Shown here: in pieces, positions 8,339 to 16,222 of the stretch
How the letters are laid out: each line of letters begins with the position of its first letter
Numbering within the stretch: the first letter of the stretch is position 1
Source: Natrinema sp. CBA1119
GTDB lineage: Archaea > Halobacteriota > Halobacteria > Halobacteriales > Natrialbaceae
Length of the DNA stretch: 64,000 nt
Assembly (NCBI RefSeq): GCF_002572525.1
Contig: NZ_PDBS01000008.1
Location: forward strand, 62,001-126,000
Direction: 5' to 3'
The notes under the pieces: model-generated
Seen by the model: only the letters and a program-made list of their open reading frames with translations
Database searches by the model: none
What the model was told of the DNA's origin: nothing
Position numbers and translations under genes: made by a program

Positions 8339-8931
8339 TGTTGTCGCTCCAGCAGGGGCTGCTGATCGTCCTGGGAATCATACGTGACGATCTCTCCTGT
8401 GTCTGTGTCGACTGCAGTAAGCCACTCGTCGACGGTGTATGTCCGCGCGGTGTCTGTCCGTAGCTGTTCCGTATAGGGGACAACTCCCTGGAGAGACGTT
8501 TTCTCCTGATCTTCCGCAGCGGCCTCGCCTTCGTAGAGTGCCAGCGCCACGATCGGGACACGTACGCGTTCACGCGGTTCGTCGGCGCTGATGCCGAGTG
8601 GCGACGAGGGAACCTCCTGTCGCCGGAACGCTGGCTCGAGCGTCACACCGTGTTGGTCGGCCCACCGCTCGAACTCGGCGATGAGCCCATGTCGTGTCGG
8701 CTTCCCTGTGTCGTCCGATTCGCCGACCGCATGGTGTTCCGGCGGCCACGGAACAATCTGACAGGTGCCAATCTGCCCGTGGTCGCAGAGTTGCTGCAGC
8801 CGTTCGACGATCGTGGTGATCGTCTCGGCAGTCGGTCCCGGAACAGCAGACCGTACGTAACAGGTAACCTGGAGGTCAGCCTGTGGACTGGTCGGGACGA
8901 TCGGTGATTCGGCGAACTTACCGGCTGACAT
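8335..8931 (-). CDS. Hypothetical protein between HTH and reductase genes
   Basis: The protein has 198 residues from the ATG at 8931 (MSAGKFAESPIVPTSP), chosen because it overlaps the preceding gene by only 14 nt; an upstream ATG would overlap by about 70 nt. It shows an alternating alpha/beta pattern (VTCYVRSAVPGPTAETITTI, then VPIVALALYEGE) without known motifs. I do not recognise the family. Tight coupling on both sides puts it in one operon with the small HTH protein and the reductase. Confidence 0.7.
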   Translation of the reverse strand: MSAGKFAESPIVPTSPQADLQVTCYVRSAVPGPTAETITTIVERLQQLCDHGQIGTCQIVPWPPEHHAVGESDDTGKPTRHGLIAEFERWADQHGVTLEPAFRRQEVPSSPLGISADEPRERVRVPIVALALYEGEAAAEDQEKTSLQGVVPYTEQLRTDTARTYTVDEWLTAVDTDTGEIVTYDSQDDQQPLLERQQ

Positions 8932-9133
8932 ACCCAGCCTCCGTCCAGTGGACGAGATCCATCTCAGCAAGCGACTCGAGGACAGCAAGGAGCGTCAGTT
9001 TCGGCAACCCCAGGAGTTGCTGGAGGTCAGTCGCTGTCGCGTCCTCCATGATGAGCAGGGCCAGATAGACCAGTTTGGCCTGTGGTGATACGAGTTTATC
9101 CGGTACCGCGATCGACTGTTCACTCGTGGACAT
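8918..9133 (-). CDS. Small helix-turn-helix protein
   Basis: This 71-residue protein starts at the ATG at 9133 (MSTSEQSIAVPDKLVSPQAK). Almost all of it is a winged-helix-like fold: LVYLALLIMEDATATDLQQL, the recognition helix PKLTLLAVLESLAEM and the wing LVHWTEAGYVSR. It probably regulates its own operon. A TATA box about 27 nt upstream supports the start over longer alternatives. Confidence 0.7.
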   Translation of the reverse strand: MSTSEQSIAVPDKLVSPQAKLVYLALLIMEDATATDLQQLLGLPKLTLLAVLESLAEMDLVHWTEAGYVSR

Positions 9134-9151
9134 CACGGCTAACTGCCACGT

Positions 9152-9163
9152 AGGCATATTTAA
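9152..9163 (-). promoter_or_regulatory. TATA box of the HTH-reductase operon
   Basis: GAATTTAAATATG, read on the minus strand, is centred about 25-27 nt before the ATG at 9133. Confidence 0.5.
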
Positions 9164-9491
9164 ATTCCGATGATATAAACAGGACCACAGTTGTCTATGA
9201 AACCACCCAATGGTACAGGGATAATTGGGCAATATTGAAGGAATATAAACTAGCTAAAGGTGGATACCTGACCCTTGATAACCTTACTCATAGACATTTC
9301 ACTCTGTATAGGATATCACCTTCTAATCAAGGAAAGCAGCTGCCTATGACACTGATTGCGGACGTGACCAGTACCAGTAGAATATTCTCTCTGTACAAAC
9401 AGCGATCACTCTCTCGAAAACCGATGAACTATTCCACGAGCTATCGAGACAAGGACTGGACACCTTGTTTGTTTCCGGCAGAGGATGGGTA
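9164..9491. other. AT-rich spacer, no supported gene
   Basis: The base composition is lower in GC than the neighbours. Plus-strand frames carry faintly protein-like pieces (DELFHELSRQGLDTLF near 9425-9470) broken by a frameshift and then cut by the IS6 end at 9492. This is probably a decayed gene, possibly of HalOD1 type, but the match is weak. Confidence 0.3.
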
Positions 9492-10172
9492 GTGTTAACT
9501 TAGACATGATTCCACCAGACGGCGTGGGCCTGAAGCCAAGTTTCTGCGGTGGCTGGATCGACGTGGCTAAAACAGTTTGAGAACGAAGAGGTTCGTCGTT
9601 CTATCTCACGAAAGATACGTTCGACCTGATTTCTATAGCCGTGTGGCTGAATGCGGTAGCTGAGCCCTTCTCGGCGAAGTCCACCGATGAGATCGTCGGC
9701 GTCATCGACGAGAAACACGGCATCTTTGATGTCGTGTTTCTCGGCCAGCTCAGTGAGAAATTCTCGCGCAATCGCGATCGTATACGTTGGAAACAGCCGT
9801 GAATGCAGAATTCGATTGGTTGCTGGATCAACTGCGGCATACAGCCAGTACTGTTCGTCATTGATCCGGATCGCTTTCTGATCGACCGCGACTCGATCCG
9901 GGCTCCCCCCACCTCTGGGCTGTAGATCAGCCTTCTGCACCCAGTTATGAACTGCTGTCCGACTGCGCTCGACACCCAAATCCTCGAGAAGAATAACTGT
10001 ATTCGAAAGTGATAGTCCTGCAGATGGTGGCGAATACCCTTTTCAATGATCGTACGGGGTGTCCGCTCTCGCTGCACAAACTCCAAGTCAATCCAGTCAG
10101 TAGATTCGGTGAGGCGGTCGGTTTCGGCCATGAGCATCCGAATCTTCGACCGCCTCATTCCTAAGTTAACAC
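9492..10172. mobile_element. IS6-family insertion sequence (681 bp), transposase decayed
   Basis: The perfect 12-bp terminal repeats GTGTTAACTTAG (9492-9503) and CTAAGTTAACAC (10161-10172) bound a minus-strand transposase. The flanking 8-mers (GATGGGTA and CACCAGCG) do not match, so no target duplication remains. Its right end cuts into a SWIM zinc-finger gene. Confidence 0.85.
9500..10131 (-). pseudogene. IS6 transposase inactivated by a frameshift
   Basis: The frame from MAETDRLTESTDWIDLEFVQ at 10131 shifts after about 35 codons (HHLQ). The remaining 159 residues are intact in another frame: VERSRTAVHNWVQKADLQP, D in VAVDQKAIRI, D in AVFLVDDADDL and E in NQVERIFREIERRT. One missing base around CTG-CAGGAC explains the break. 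Confidence 0.8.
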
Positions 10173-10341
10173 CACCAGCGAGAGCGGGAACACCTACACG
10201 GTCGATGTTGAGGCAGGGACGTGTACCTGCCCAGATTGGGAACAACGCCAGCCCACCGATGGTTGCAAGCATCTCAGACGTGTTGATCTCGAGATCCGAA
10301 CTGGGCTCACCCCCGCTCCGGATGGGACGTTCAATCGATGA
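10173..10341 (+). pseudogene. SWIM zinc-finger protein, 3' fragment
   Basis: Directly outside the IS6 end, a plus frame reads TSESGNTYTVDVEAGTCTCP, then DWEQRQPTDGCKHLRRVDLE, and stops at 10339. The CxC...CxH pattern (CTCPDW...GCKHL) is the SWIM zinc motif found in short haloarchaeal proteins. The N-terminal part is missing and was removed or displaced by the IS. Confidence 0.7.
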
Positions 10342-10462
10342 CAGTAGTTGAGAAGACAATTTCTTTATTCAGAGTTGCTCAGGGAACTCGCGTTCAGTAC
10401 AGGTAACAGAGTGAGCAGCTAGCTCGATCACTCAGAGCATCACGACAGACATACTCATCAGT

Positions 10463-11254
10463 CTAGCGACTCGGTTGACCATCTCTATCGCTCTTTTTTC
10501 TCTTCATATAAAGTTCCGTACTACCGAATAACACTAGACCCAAGGTTACGAACCACAGCACAATGGCTCCAAATGCAAACGGAAGAGAGGTAAACATCAT
10601 TACATAGGGGTAGATAAACGATGCTACAACAATTCCGAATCCACCCTTTGCAAATGAAAGTACTCGATTCGGATGGGTATGGTAGTGAAACGTAGTGAAC
10701 AGAATAAGGAATATGGAGTACAGTCCAAACAAGAACGCTTTGTGGAGAAAAACAAACATTTCATCAAGTGAAGAACCAGTAGAAAACGTTGCATCTGCGG
10801 TCCGGGTGAGATAGACATCGCCGTTGTCTTCTACAACACCATATTGCTCAGTACTGTCCGTCATGAAACCTCCTACTTCGACTTCTACCGTACGAGTCAT
10901 CTCAGATGGAAAATCTGGTGGTTCCGAGTACTCATTGCAAATAAGAAGAAAATCAGCACAGATATTGACCTGCCCAAGCTCTTGCCAGCCATCAGATTCG
11001 CTTATAGGATGCTCCTTTGACTGTTGGAATGCTTGCTGTGCGCTAGGCGAAAGGTCCTCTACAGGCGTTGGATTAGCTGTGCGGAGACTTGGAGACTCCA
11101 TAGTCTCGTTGAACGATTCTGTGGACTCGTGAGTAATCGCATACGATGAATCAGACTCGCTATACAGCGGGGCAAATGTACCGGGATAACCAATGCTCCC
11201 TATCATGAGAAGGATAACAAGCAATGGAAACAGAGGAATGGACCGGTTATTCAT
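10463..11254 (-). CDS. Hypothetical membrane protein with three C-terminal helices
   Basis: The protein has 263 residues from MNNRSIPLFPLLVILL (ATG at 11254); an upstream ATG would place charged residues before this hydrophobic start, so the shorter form is preferred. A signal-anchor-like segment occupies residues 8-24. An extracytoplasmic acidic domain follows with Cys pairs (VNICADFLLICNEY) and the motif EPPDFPSEMTRTV. Three membrane helices lie at about 180-255 (FLFGLYSIFLILFT and others), and the tail is KRKKSDRDGQPSR. The external domain faintly resembles the small protein at 13225 (LS..AQ..., C-rich, EYxE). Function unknown. Confidence 0.6.
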   Translation of the reverse strand: MNNRSIPLFPLLVILLMIGSIGYPGTFAPLYSESDSSYAITHESTESFNETMESPSLRTANPTPVEDLSPSAQQAFQQSKEHPISESDGWQELGQVNICADFLLICNEYSEPPDFPSEMTRTVEVEVGGFMTDSTEQYGVVEDNGDVYLTRTADATFSTGSSLDEMFVFLHKAFLFGLYSIFLILFTTFHYHTHPNRVLSFAKGGFGIVVASFIYPYVMMFTSLPFAFGAIVLWFVTLGLVLFGSTELYMKRKKSDRDGQPSR

Positions 11255-11399
11255 ATCATGTTCCTTAATTTCAATTGATAAGTATTTTCTGTTGTGAATT
11301 TGGGATGTCTTTTTCTCTACTAACCGCTCAGTTCGCATCTGTAGTTACCGTTCAGTACAGCGAGACAGTTCAGCAGAGAGGTGACGACAGTAGTTGCCC

Positions 11400-12005
11400 T
11401 CAGGCTCTAACTCGCGCGATCTTGCCGTCTCGTAGCCACGCCTCGTATCGGTCCATGAGTCCGCGTGAGTCGCGCAGGCGGAGCAACGTGTGCGGGAAAT
11501 CCCCCGGAAGCATCACGTCGAGAGTGTAGAGCGCTTCGTCGTCGAGACCGCCGTTCTCGCGGCGTGGCTGGACCAGCGTCTCACACTCCTTCCCGAACGC
11601 GGGCGCGTGGCCTGCCTGGTGGACGCGCAACACCTGCGGCGCGTTCGGGCACACGTACACCTCTTTTTCGAGCGTGTAGCCACGGAGACAACGCGTTTTC
11701 AGCCATACGCGCAGCCCGCGGACGAACGCCCCTGAGTCGATAGCTCGATCGGGGCCCCCGCCGGGGCCGTGGGGGGCGTCGAAGGCCTTGATGTACTGGT
11801 ACCAGTCGAGTTCGTACTCGCTGAGTGCGGGGTCGTCGCGCTCTTCAGTTCCGGGTCCGTCTCTTGCTGCCTGGATCGACGAGATGGCCCAGTGCCACAG
11901 CGACAACACGGCGATGGCGAGGCCACCGGCGAGGAGGACACCGATAGCCCGACACACGTCTCTGAACACTGCGCGAAGGGCGTTGCCCTCGGAGGGTGGG
12001 GACAT
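11400..12005 (-). CDS. Hypothetical protein with one membrane helix
   Basis: This 201-residue protein starts at MSPPSEGNALRAVFRDVCRA (ATG at 12005). One membrane helix, IGVLLAGGLAIAVLSLWHWA, is followed by an acidic, Trp-rich soluble part with a Cys pair and a C-terminal LRLRDSRGLMDRYEAWLRDG. It has high GC and typical haloarchaeal codon use. It is divergent from the formyltransferase gene, 55 nt apart. I do not recognise the family. Confidence 0.6.
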   Translation of the reverse strand: MSPPSEGNALRAVFRDVCRAIGVLLAGGLAIAVLSLWHWAISSIQAARDGPGTEERDDPALSEYELDWYQYIKAFDAPHGPGGGPDRAIDSGAFVRGLRVWLKTRCLRGYTLEKEVYVCPNAPQVLRVHQAGHAPAFGKECETLVQPRRENGGLDDEALYTLDVMLPGDFPHTLLRLRDSRGLMDRYEAWLRDGKIARVRA

Positions 12006-12060
12006 AGCTGCGCATTCGCAGCGGCTGGAATAGGCTTTGTGTCCACCGACCAGAAGATAT

Positions 12061-12864
12061 ATGCTCCTCAGGTTCTCTCCCTCGGTTGTGCGGGTCGTCC
12101 TGTTCACGAGTGCGGAACCGCTCTATCTTCCCAGGTACCTCCAGCCGCTCTTCGAGGCTCACGCCAATACTATCGACCAGGTCGTCATCGCCCCCTTCAA
12201 CGCATCCCCGGCTGAGCAACTACGCTCGCAGGCAGGCATGTACGGTGCCCGCGCGGGTATCCGGATGGCGCTTCGCTACGGATGGAGTCGGGCACTTGAT
12301 GCGTTGCCCGGGCAGGCCGCCCGTCGCGTCACCGGTCGGTATCACTCGGTTCCGGCGGTCGCGCGAACTTATGGCGTCCCCGTTGAGCGCATTCCCGACG
12401 TGAGTAACCCGGCGTTCGTCGAGTGTATGGAGGACCTCGCACCGGACCTTCTGCTCTCGATTGTGGCGGGCCAGCGACTTCCTGGGCCGGTGCTAGAGAG
12501 CGCTGACGACACAGTGAACCTCCACGGGTCGCTATTGCCGAAGTATCGGGACCGGGCGACCGCCTTTTGGCCGCTGTTCTACGATGACGACCGAACGGGT
12601 GTCACAGCACATCGTATGACCGAGCGCTTCGACGCAGGCCCGATTCTCGCCCAGCGGGCGTTCCCCCTCGACGACGCCGACACCGTCGATTCGGTGTTCC
12701 GTAAACTCGCCGAGGCAGGCGCCTCGCTCGGGGTCAAGTTGCTTGCCGCCTATCCCGAATTGCCAGTCGAGCGGCCCAACGAGACGATCCCGACAGACTA
12801 CCATGGGGTTCCGGGCCCCGAGGAGCGACGGCTGTTCTACGAGCGCGGCAACGCATTTCTTTAG
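12061..12864 (+). CDS. Formyltransferase-family protein
   Basis: This 267-residue enzyme has the 10-formyltetrahydrofolate-dependent formyltransferase core: VNLHGSLLPKYRD (catalytic Asn and His of the NxHxSLLP motif) and GVTAHRMTERFDAGPIL with the catalytic Asp. The N-terminal part VVRVVLFTSAEPLYLPRYL is the first Rossmann strand. It lacks the C-terminal tRNA-recognition domain of methionyl-tRNA formyltransferase, so it probably formylates an amino sugar or another small molecule. No sugar-nucleotide genes are adjacent to narrow the substrate. The ATG at 12061 keeps the first strand whole. Confidence 0.75.
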   Translation: MLLRFSPSVVRVVLFTSAEPLYLPRYLQPLFEAHANTIDQVVIAPFNASPAEQLRSQAGMYGARAGIRMALRYGWSRALDALPGQAARRVTGRYHSVPAVARTYGVPVERIPDVSNPAFVECMEDLAPDLLLSIVAGQRLPGPVLESADDTVNLHGSLLPKYRDRATAFWPLFYDDDRTGVTAHRMTERFDAGPILAQRAFPLDDADTVDSVFRKLAEAGASLGVKLLAAYPELPVERPNETIPTDYHGVPGPEERRLFYERGNAFL

Positions 12865-13021
12865 TGGCTCCTCTATGACCGATATGCGCCATGTGTCTTG
12901 CACGGGTACGAAAATATGATATCTTGGTATCAGGATTCACAGCGGTATCTATGCAGCTGTACTTATCGCGGGTTTCACGATTCCTTCTAAAGAGAGAAAC
13001 CATGCTACTATCTTCTGACAA

Positions 13022-13174
13022 TTACTCGATCAGAACAGTGAATTCGTCGTTAAATTCAACCGTCACAGTGTATCCAGCATACGGAAACTCGATCGTCCCG
13101 GTTCTATCATCAATGAATAGGTGAACAATTGGAGGGTTATACGATCCAAATGCCCCTTCTAAATAGACAGTCAT
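13022..13174 (-). CDS. Small protein (50 aa), unknown
   Basis: ATG at 13174, TAA at 13022: MTVYLEGAFGSYNPPIVHLF then IDDRTGTIEFPYAGYTVTVE and an acidic tail. The alternating hydrophobic pattern suggests a small all-beta fold. It is divergent from the 69-aa gene at 13225; the AAATATTGAA sequence between them lies about 25 nt from both starts and may serve as a shared TATA region. Unknown family. Confidence 0.4.
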   Translation of the reverse strand: MTVYLEGAFGSYNPPIVHLFIDDRTGTIEFPYAGYTVTVEFNDEFTVLIE

Positions 13175-13224
13175 TGATTATCATCGGAGAAATATTGAAG
13201 ACGTTCCAATTGATACTGTGTAGT

Positions 13225-13434
13225 ATGAGTCCAAGACTCACGCTCGAACCGGTTGACACTGTCCCCTCAGACTCCCAAGTATGCCACTACGACGAACTAA
13301 GTGAAGACGCGAAAGAAGAACTCCCTCTCCTCACAGTCTCTGATGATGTCTGTGTCGATGGATCAATTGCAAACGGGTTCCAGAACTGTGATCTCGTGAA
13401 GTACACCGACTACTACGAGGTCTCTGTTGTCTAA
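13225..13434 (+). CDS. Small haloarchaeal protein, unknown function
   Basis: The protein has 69 residues from MSPRLTLEPVDTVPSD. It has the pattern YDELSEDAKEELPLL, two Cys (VCVDG and FQNCDLVKYTDYYEV) and no membrane segment. The same type of small acidic protein is common in haloarchaea, sometimes as an extracellular module of membrane proteins; the domain of the protein at 10463 looks similar. It ends 4 nt inside the convergent PadR gene. Confidence 0.6.
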   Translation: MSPRLTLEPVDTVPSDSQVCHYDELSEDAKEELPLLTVSDDVCVDGSIANGFQNCDLVKYTDYYEVSVV

Positions 13435-13703
13435 TCGATAAACTGTTCCTCCCACCGCTGTCTGTCCTCAATTGCTTTCTCTCCCTTATCTGCAATTGCA
13501 TAGTAGTTCGTTCGCCTGTCGAGTTGCCCTTTCTCAACCAACTCCTTGTTGACGAGCGTGTCGAGGTTGGGATAGAGCCGTCCATGGTTGATATCGGCGT
13601 TGTAGTACTGTTCAACTTCGTCTTTGACGTCCTGGCCTGATGGTTGGTCTGCGCCTGCGATGACATACAACAAGTCGCGTTGGAATCCTGTGAGGTCGTC
13701 CAT
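13431..13703 (-). CDS. PadR-family transcriptional regulator
   Basis: This 90-residue winged helix starts at MDDLTGFQRDLLYVIAGADQ (a start 15 nt upstream is also possible). PadR hallmarks are SGQDVKDEVEQYY, GRLYPNLDTLVNKELVEKG and NYYAIADKGEKAIEDR. It acts as a DNA-binding repressor, usually of a neighbouring gene; the likely target here is unclear because the 3' neighbour is convergent. Confidence 0.85.
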   Translation of the reverse strand: MDDLTGFQRDLLYVIAGADQPSGQDVKDEVEQYYNADINHGRLYPNLDTLVNKELVEKGQLDRRTNYYAIADKGEKAIEDRQRWEEQFID

Positions 13704-13925
13704 TTTGTCGGGTTCCATTGAGGATAGTGTTTGTTATCCATCCGACATCATATTGTAAGCCCACTGTAGTTGCCAAATCTGGCGGCTCGGTTTCAGAATT
13801 TTTCTAAATAAAGAAACCGTGCTACCATCTACTGATACATTGCGAGTTGAACTGGTAGCTCGCTCGAGACGGTTTGTCGTCCCAGAGGGGTGCGGGGGCT
13901 CGACTGAAGCCCACTGCAGCAATCC

Positions 13926-14003
13926 ATGCGAACAACTGATGTAGCAACAGCGTCATCAGACGCGGAGACGACTCAGTTCCTGAAGCGAGGTATCGCCAGA
14001 TGA
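13926..14003 (+). CDS. Possible 25-aa leader ORF
   Basis: ATG at 13926, TGA at 14001: MRTTDVATASSDAETTQFLK then RGIAR. Its stop overlaps the next start (ATGA), which suggests translational coupling at the head of a string of tiny genes. It could be a remnant. Confidence 0.3.
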   Translation: MRTTDVATASSDAETTQFLKRGIAR

Positions 14004-14154
14004 CCGACGGCAACGCGTGTCGGATGCCGAATTGTTCGGCACTCACCCGTGATCGGGGAGGATACGCTGGCCGGTTCTGTTCGGACAGCTGTGAGTCCGG
14101 TACGACCACCTGCAGGCGGACGCTCGAGACGCGACTCAGGAGGCTACATCCTGA
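14000..14154 (+). pseudogene. Small zinc-finger protein with a frameshift
   Basis: The frame MTDGNACRMPNCSALTRDRG then YAGRFCSDSCE carries a CxxxxC...CSxxC zinc motif. After GAG a missing base shifts the frame; in the other frame RYDHLQADARDATQEATS reads to a TGA at 14152. That stop overlaps the next ATG by one base (TGATG), matching the coupling seen along this gene string. The gene may be broken, or the first frame could continue to 14200. Confidence 0.45.
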
Positions 14155-14354
14155 TGCTCGAGCAGATCGACCACCGTGGCAAGCGCTTCACGATCGATGA
14201 CGACGATGTCGTCGATGGCGAGAGAATCGACCGCTGTCGTCGGGCGGATCCCCTCGAACGGCAGGCCCAGCGAGAATTCCGCGAACTCGAGCGTGCGAAA
14301 GCGGTCGCTGGGCCAGCCGGTGCGAATCCCGACGTTGAGGTGCTCGACCGATGA
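14154..14354 (+). CDS. Small charged protein, unknown
   Basis: The protein has 66 residues from MLEQIDHRGKRFTIDDDDVV to GANPDVEVLDR; the stop overlaps the next ATG by 4 nt. Evidence for this strand is the coupling at both ends. A minus-strand frame across the same bases (IDDIVVIDREALATVVDLLE, ending 14136) also has haloarchaeal codon use and remains the main alternative. Confidence 0.4.
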   Translation: MLEQIDHRGKRFTIDDDDVVDGERIDRCRRADPLERQAQREFRELERAKAVAGPAGANPDVEVLDR

Positions 14355-14656
14355 CGCCAGACGAGCCCGATCCACAGGACGTCCCTGAGTTTGACCGAGC
14401 TCTCGGTGTCGACGATCCGGTTCCCGACTCGGAGGACGGTGATCAAGGGTATCACCCAGAACGTGGTGCCGTGGATGGTGGGCAGGTTCCCATCGACGAT
14501 CTGCACGAGGCACTCCTCAAGGCCGAACGTGCTCTCAGCGAGATCGATGAACAGCTCCCCGACCCACTGACGCTCAACAGTTCGCTCACCGAACTACGCG
14601 CTACTGCAGACGCGTATGCTCGGCTCGATTCTGAGCACCGCAACGGTGGGGACTAG
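14351..14656 (+). CDS. Acidic small protein, unknown
   Basis: This 101-residue, strongly acidic protein has a Pro/Asp-rich start (MTPDEPDPQDVPEFDRALGV) and a helical C-terminal half (LHEALLKAERALSEIDEQLP, then SLTELRATADAYARLDSEHR) that could be a short coiled coil. It is translationally coupled to the gene before it. I do not recognise the family; such genes are common on haloarchaeal plasmids near toxin-antitoxin loci. Confidence 0.55.
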   Translation: MTPDEPDPQDVPEFDRALGVDDPVPDSEDGDQGYHPERGAVDGGQVPIDDLHEALLKAERALSEIDEQLPDPLTLNSSLTELRATADAYARLDSEHRNGGD

Positions 14657-14828
14657 GTCGCCGTACGGAGCGTAGCCGCTCGAGATCTGTGACGACTGTG
14701 CCGTCCAAGAGCCTCCCGATCCCAACAAGCCGGATCACCACACCTACGATGAGTGTGGACTCGTCGTTAAAACGCTCGCCGCACTCACGCGGTTTCGTGT
14801 CGAGTTCGGGCATCTCGTGGATGAGTGA
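14657..14828 (+). pseudogene. Fragment of a CxxC protein
   Basis: Frame VAVRSVAARDL, then after a two-base shift CDDCAVQEPPDPNKPDHHTY and VVKTLAALTRFRVEFGHLVD, to a TGA at 14826. The CDDC and later Cys suggest a zinc-binding module. There is no start codon and the frame is shifted, so I treat it as a remnant. Confidence 0.4.
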
Positions 14829-14899
14829 CGCTCGGCCGAGTGAGGCTCACATCGTACACACGAAAACGGCTAAGTGCGTTGGCTCACAATGTACACATC

Positions 14900-15202
14900 A
14901 TGAGCACCGATAAGAAGCGCGTGCAGTTTCGGGCCCCCAATCGGCTCATCGACCGGGCCGACGCACTGGCCGCAGTCCTCGGGGAAGACCGAACAGACGT
15001 CCTCGTGACCGCGCTTCGGGAGTACCTCCAAGACGCCGCTCACGACGACGCACTCACCCAAGAGATCGCCACCGCCTATTACGACGACGAGATCACCTTC
15101 GATCAACTCAAAGCACTCGTCGGCGCCGAGGAGGCGGCAAACCTCCGAGTGTTGAAACAGCAGTTGGAGGAGGATTTCATCGACGAGGTCGCCGACGCAT
15201 AG
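14900..15202 (+). CDS. VapB-like ribbon-helix-helix antitoxin
   Basis: This 100-residue protein starts at MSTDKKRVQFRAPNRLIDRA (ATG at 14900). The N-terminal strand RVQFRAP and helices RADALAAVLGEDRTDVLVTA form a ribbon-helix-helix DNA-binding domain. The C-terminal acidic helix would wrap the toxin. It is followed with no gap by the PIN-domain gene, the classical order of a VapBC pair. It probably neutralises the toxin and represses the operon. Confidence 0.75.
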   Translation: MSTDKKRVQFRAPNRLIDRADALAAVLGEDRTDVLVTALREYLQDAAHDDALTQEIATAYYDDEITFDQLKALVGAEEAANLRVLKQQLEEDFIDEVADA

Positions 15203-15715
15203 ATGTCGCGGCTTATCGCAGACGCCTCTGCCCTCGTGAGTCTCGGGATCGTTACTGACGACGACCCCGATCCACTCGCACTCTGTCTCTCCCGGTACGA
15301 GGTCGTCGTCCCAACAGCGGTCATCGATGAAATCCAAGAGATCGCTTCCTACGATGACATCCATGGACACGCCGCGTCCGCCGTACTTGACCAAGCAGAG
15401 TCATTCACGACACAGTCGGTCGAACTCGATGCCGAGTTTCCACTCGATGACGGTGAGAACGCGGCGGTCACGCTCGCGAACGATCTCGATGCTGCGCTCT
15501 TCCTCTGTGACGAGTTCAACCAACTTGGCTTGATCCACGCCTCACTCGCTGATACCCGACTCGTCACGACACCGACGCTGCTCTCGGTTCTCGTTCGAAC
15601 TGAACACCTATCAGCTGCCGATGCGCGGCTGCTCCTCGATGAGATTAGCAACGCCCGTAGCTGGGGCGCGAACAGTTACGTGCAGCGAGCTCGCTCGTTG
15701 CTCGAAGAGCCCTGA
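15203..15715 (+). CDS. PIN-domain toxin (VapC-like ribonuclease)
   Basis: The 170-residue protein begins immediately after the antitoxin stop. PIN-domain acidic residues are visible: D7 in LIADASALVSLG, E in VIDEIQEIA, E in DDGENAAVTLA and D in ALFLCDEFNQLGL. They should bind metal and cleave RNA. The C-terminal helix LLLDEISNARSWGANSYVQR is typical of the longer archaeal subfamily. It forms a toxin-antitoxin module with the upstream gene and may stabilise the replicon. Confidence 0.8.
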   Translation: MSRLIADASALVSLGIVTDDDPDPLALCLSRYEVVVPTAVIDEIQEIASYDDIHGHAASAVLDQAESFTTQSVELDAEFPLDDGENAAVTLANDLDAALFLCDEFNQLGLIHASLADTRLVTTPTLLSVLVRTEHLSAADARLLLDEISNARSWGANSYVQRARSLLEEP

Positions 15716-15746
15716 CACCGTGGAGGATACTTCGAAGTGAACAGGA

Positions 15747-16076
15747 ATGCCCGATAACAACGCTCTCTACGACGTTCGTGAACGAACCAAGAATCCCGAG
15801 CACGCATCAGTTGACGATGTAGTCGAACTCGTGCTCGAACGCGCACAGCATCCCCGGACGGAGCACCGGGACGCGCATCTCGACGAGATGATGGCTACTG
15901 TCGTCGACAGGTACGGGACCGACTCCGTCCGAACCGTTATCCAACGTATCCTCGTTGACCACTACCCCTTTCGAACTGCCACGCACGACCTCGAGATGCG
16001 CAACGTAGATGGCATTCGTATCGGGACGGCAGCCGGCCAGTTCCTTACAGAATTGAACGCACAGGACGACGGTTGA
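15747..16076 (+). CDS. Hypothetical protein downstream of the toxin
   Basis: This 109-residue, mostly helical acidic protein (MPDNNALYDVRERTKNPEHA through DEMMATVVDRYGTDSVRTVI) starts 31 nt after the toxin gene in the same direction, so it may be co-transcribed. There are no recognisable motifs. Good haloarchaeal codon use supports it as a real gene. Confidence 0.55.
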   Translation: MPDNNALYDVRERTKNPEHASVDDVVELVLERAQHPRTEHRDAHLDEMMATVVDRYGTDSVRTVIQRILVDHYPFRTATHDLEMRNVDGIRIGTAAGQFLTELNAQDDG

Positions 16077-16222
16077 GACCGGTGTGAACGATTCGTGTCT
16101 CCAAGAGCGACACCGCAGCCGCCCGGTTTACGGCCATTCGAGGTCGTCTGCGCGACCGATGACTGCCTCTAGACCCGTACACTGGGACGCTAGAACCGCT
16201 ATGGCGTCCAAAACTACTCGGC

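Noticed and set aside
9235-9491. 85-aa plus-strand frame possibly related to HalOD1
   Set aside because: The match (DELFHELSRQGLDTLF) is in a different frame from the start and too short; kept only as a possible remnant.
14136-14375. Minus-strand frame IDDIVVIDREALATVVDLLE
   Set aside because: Codon use is good, but the plus-strand frame has translational coupling at both ends; not fully excluded.
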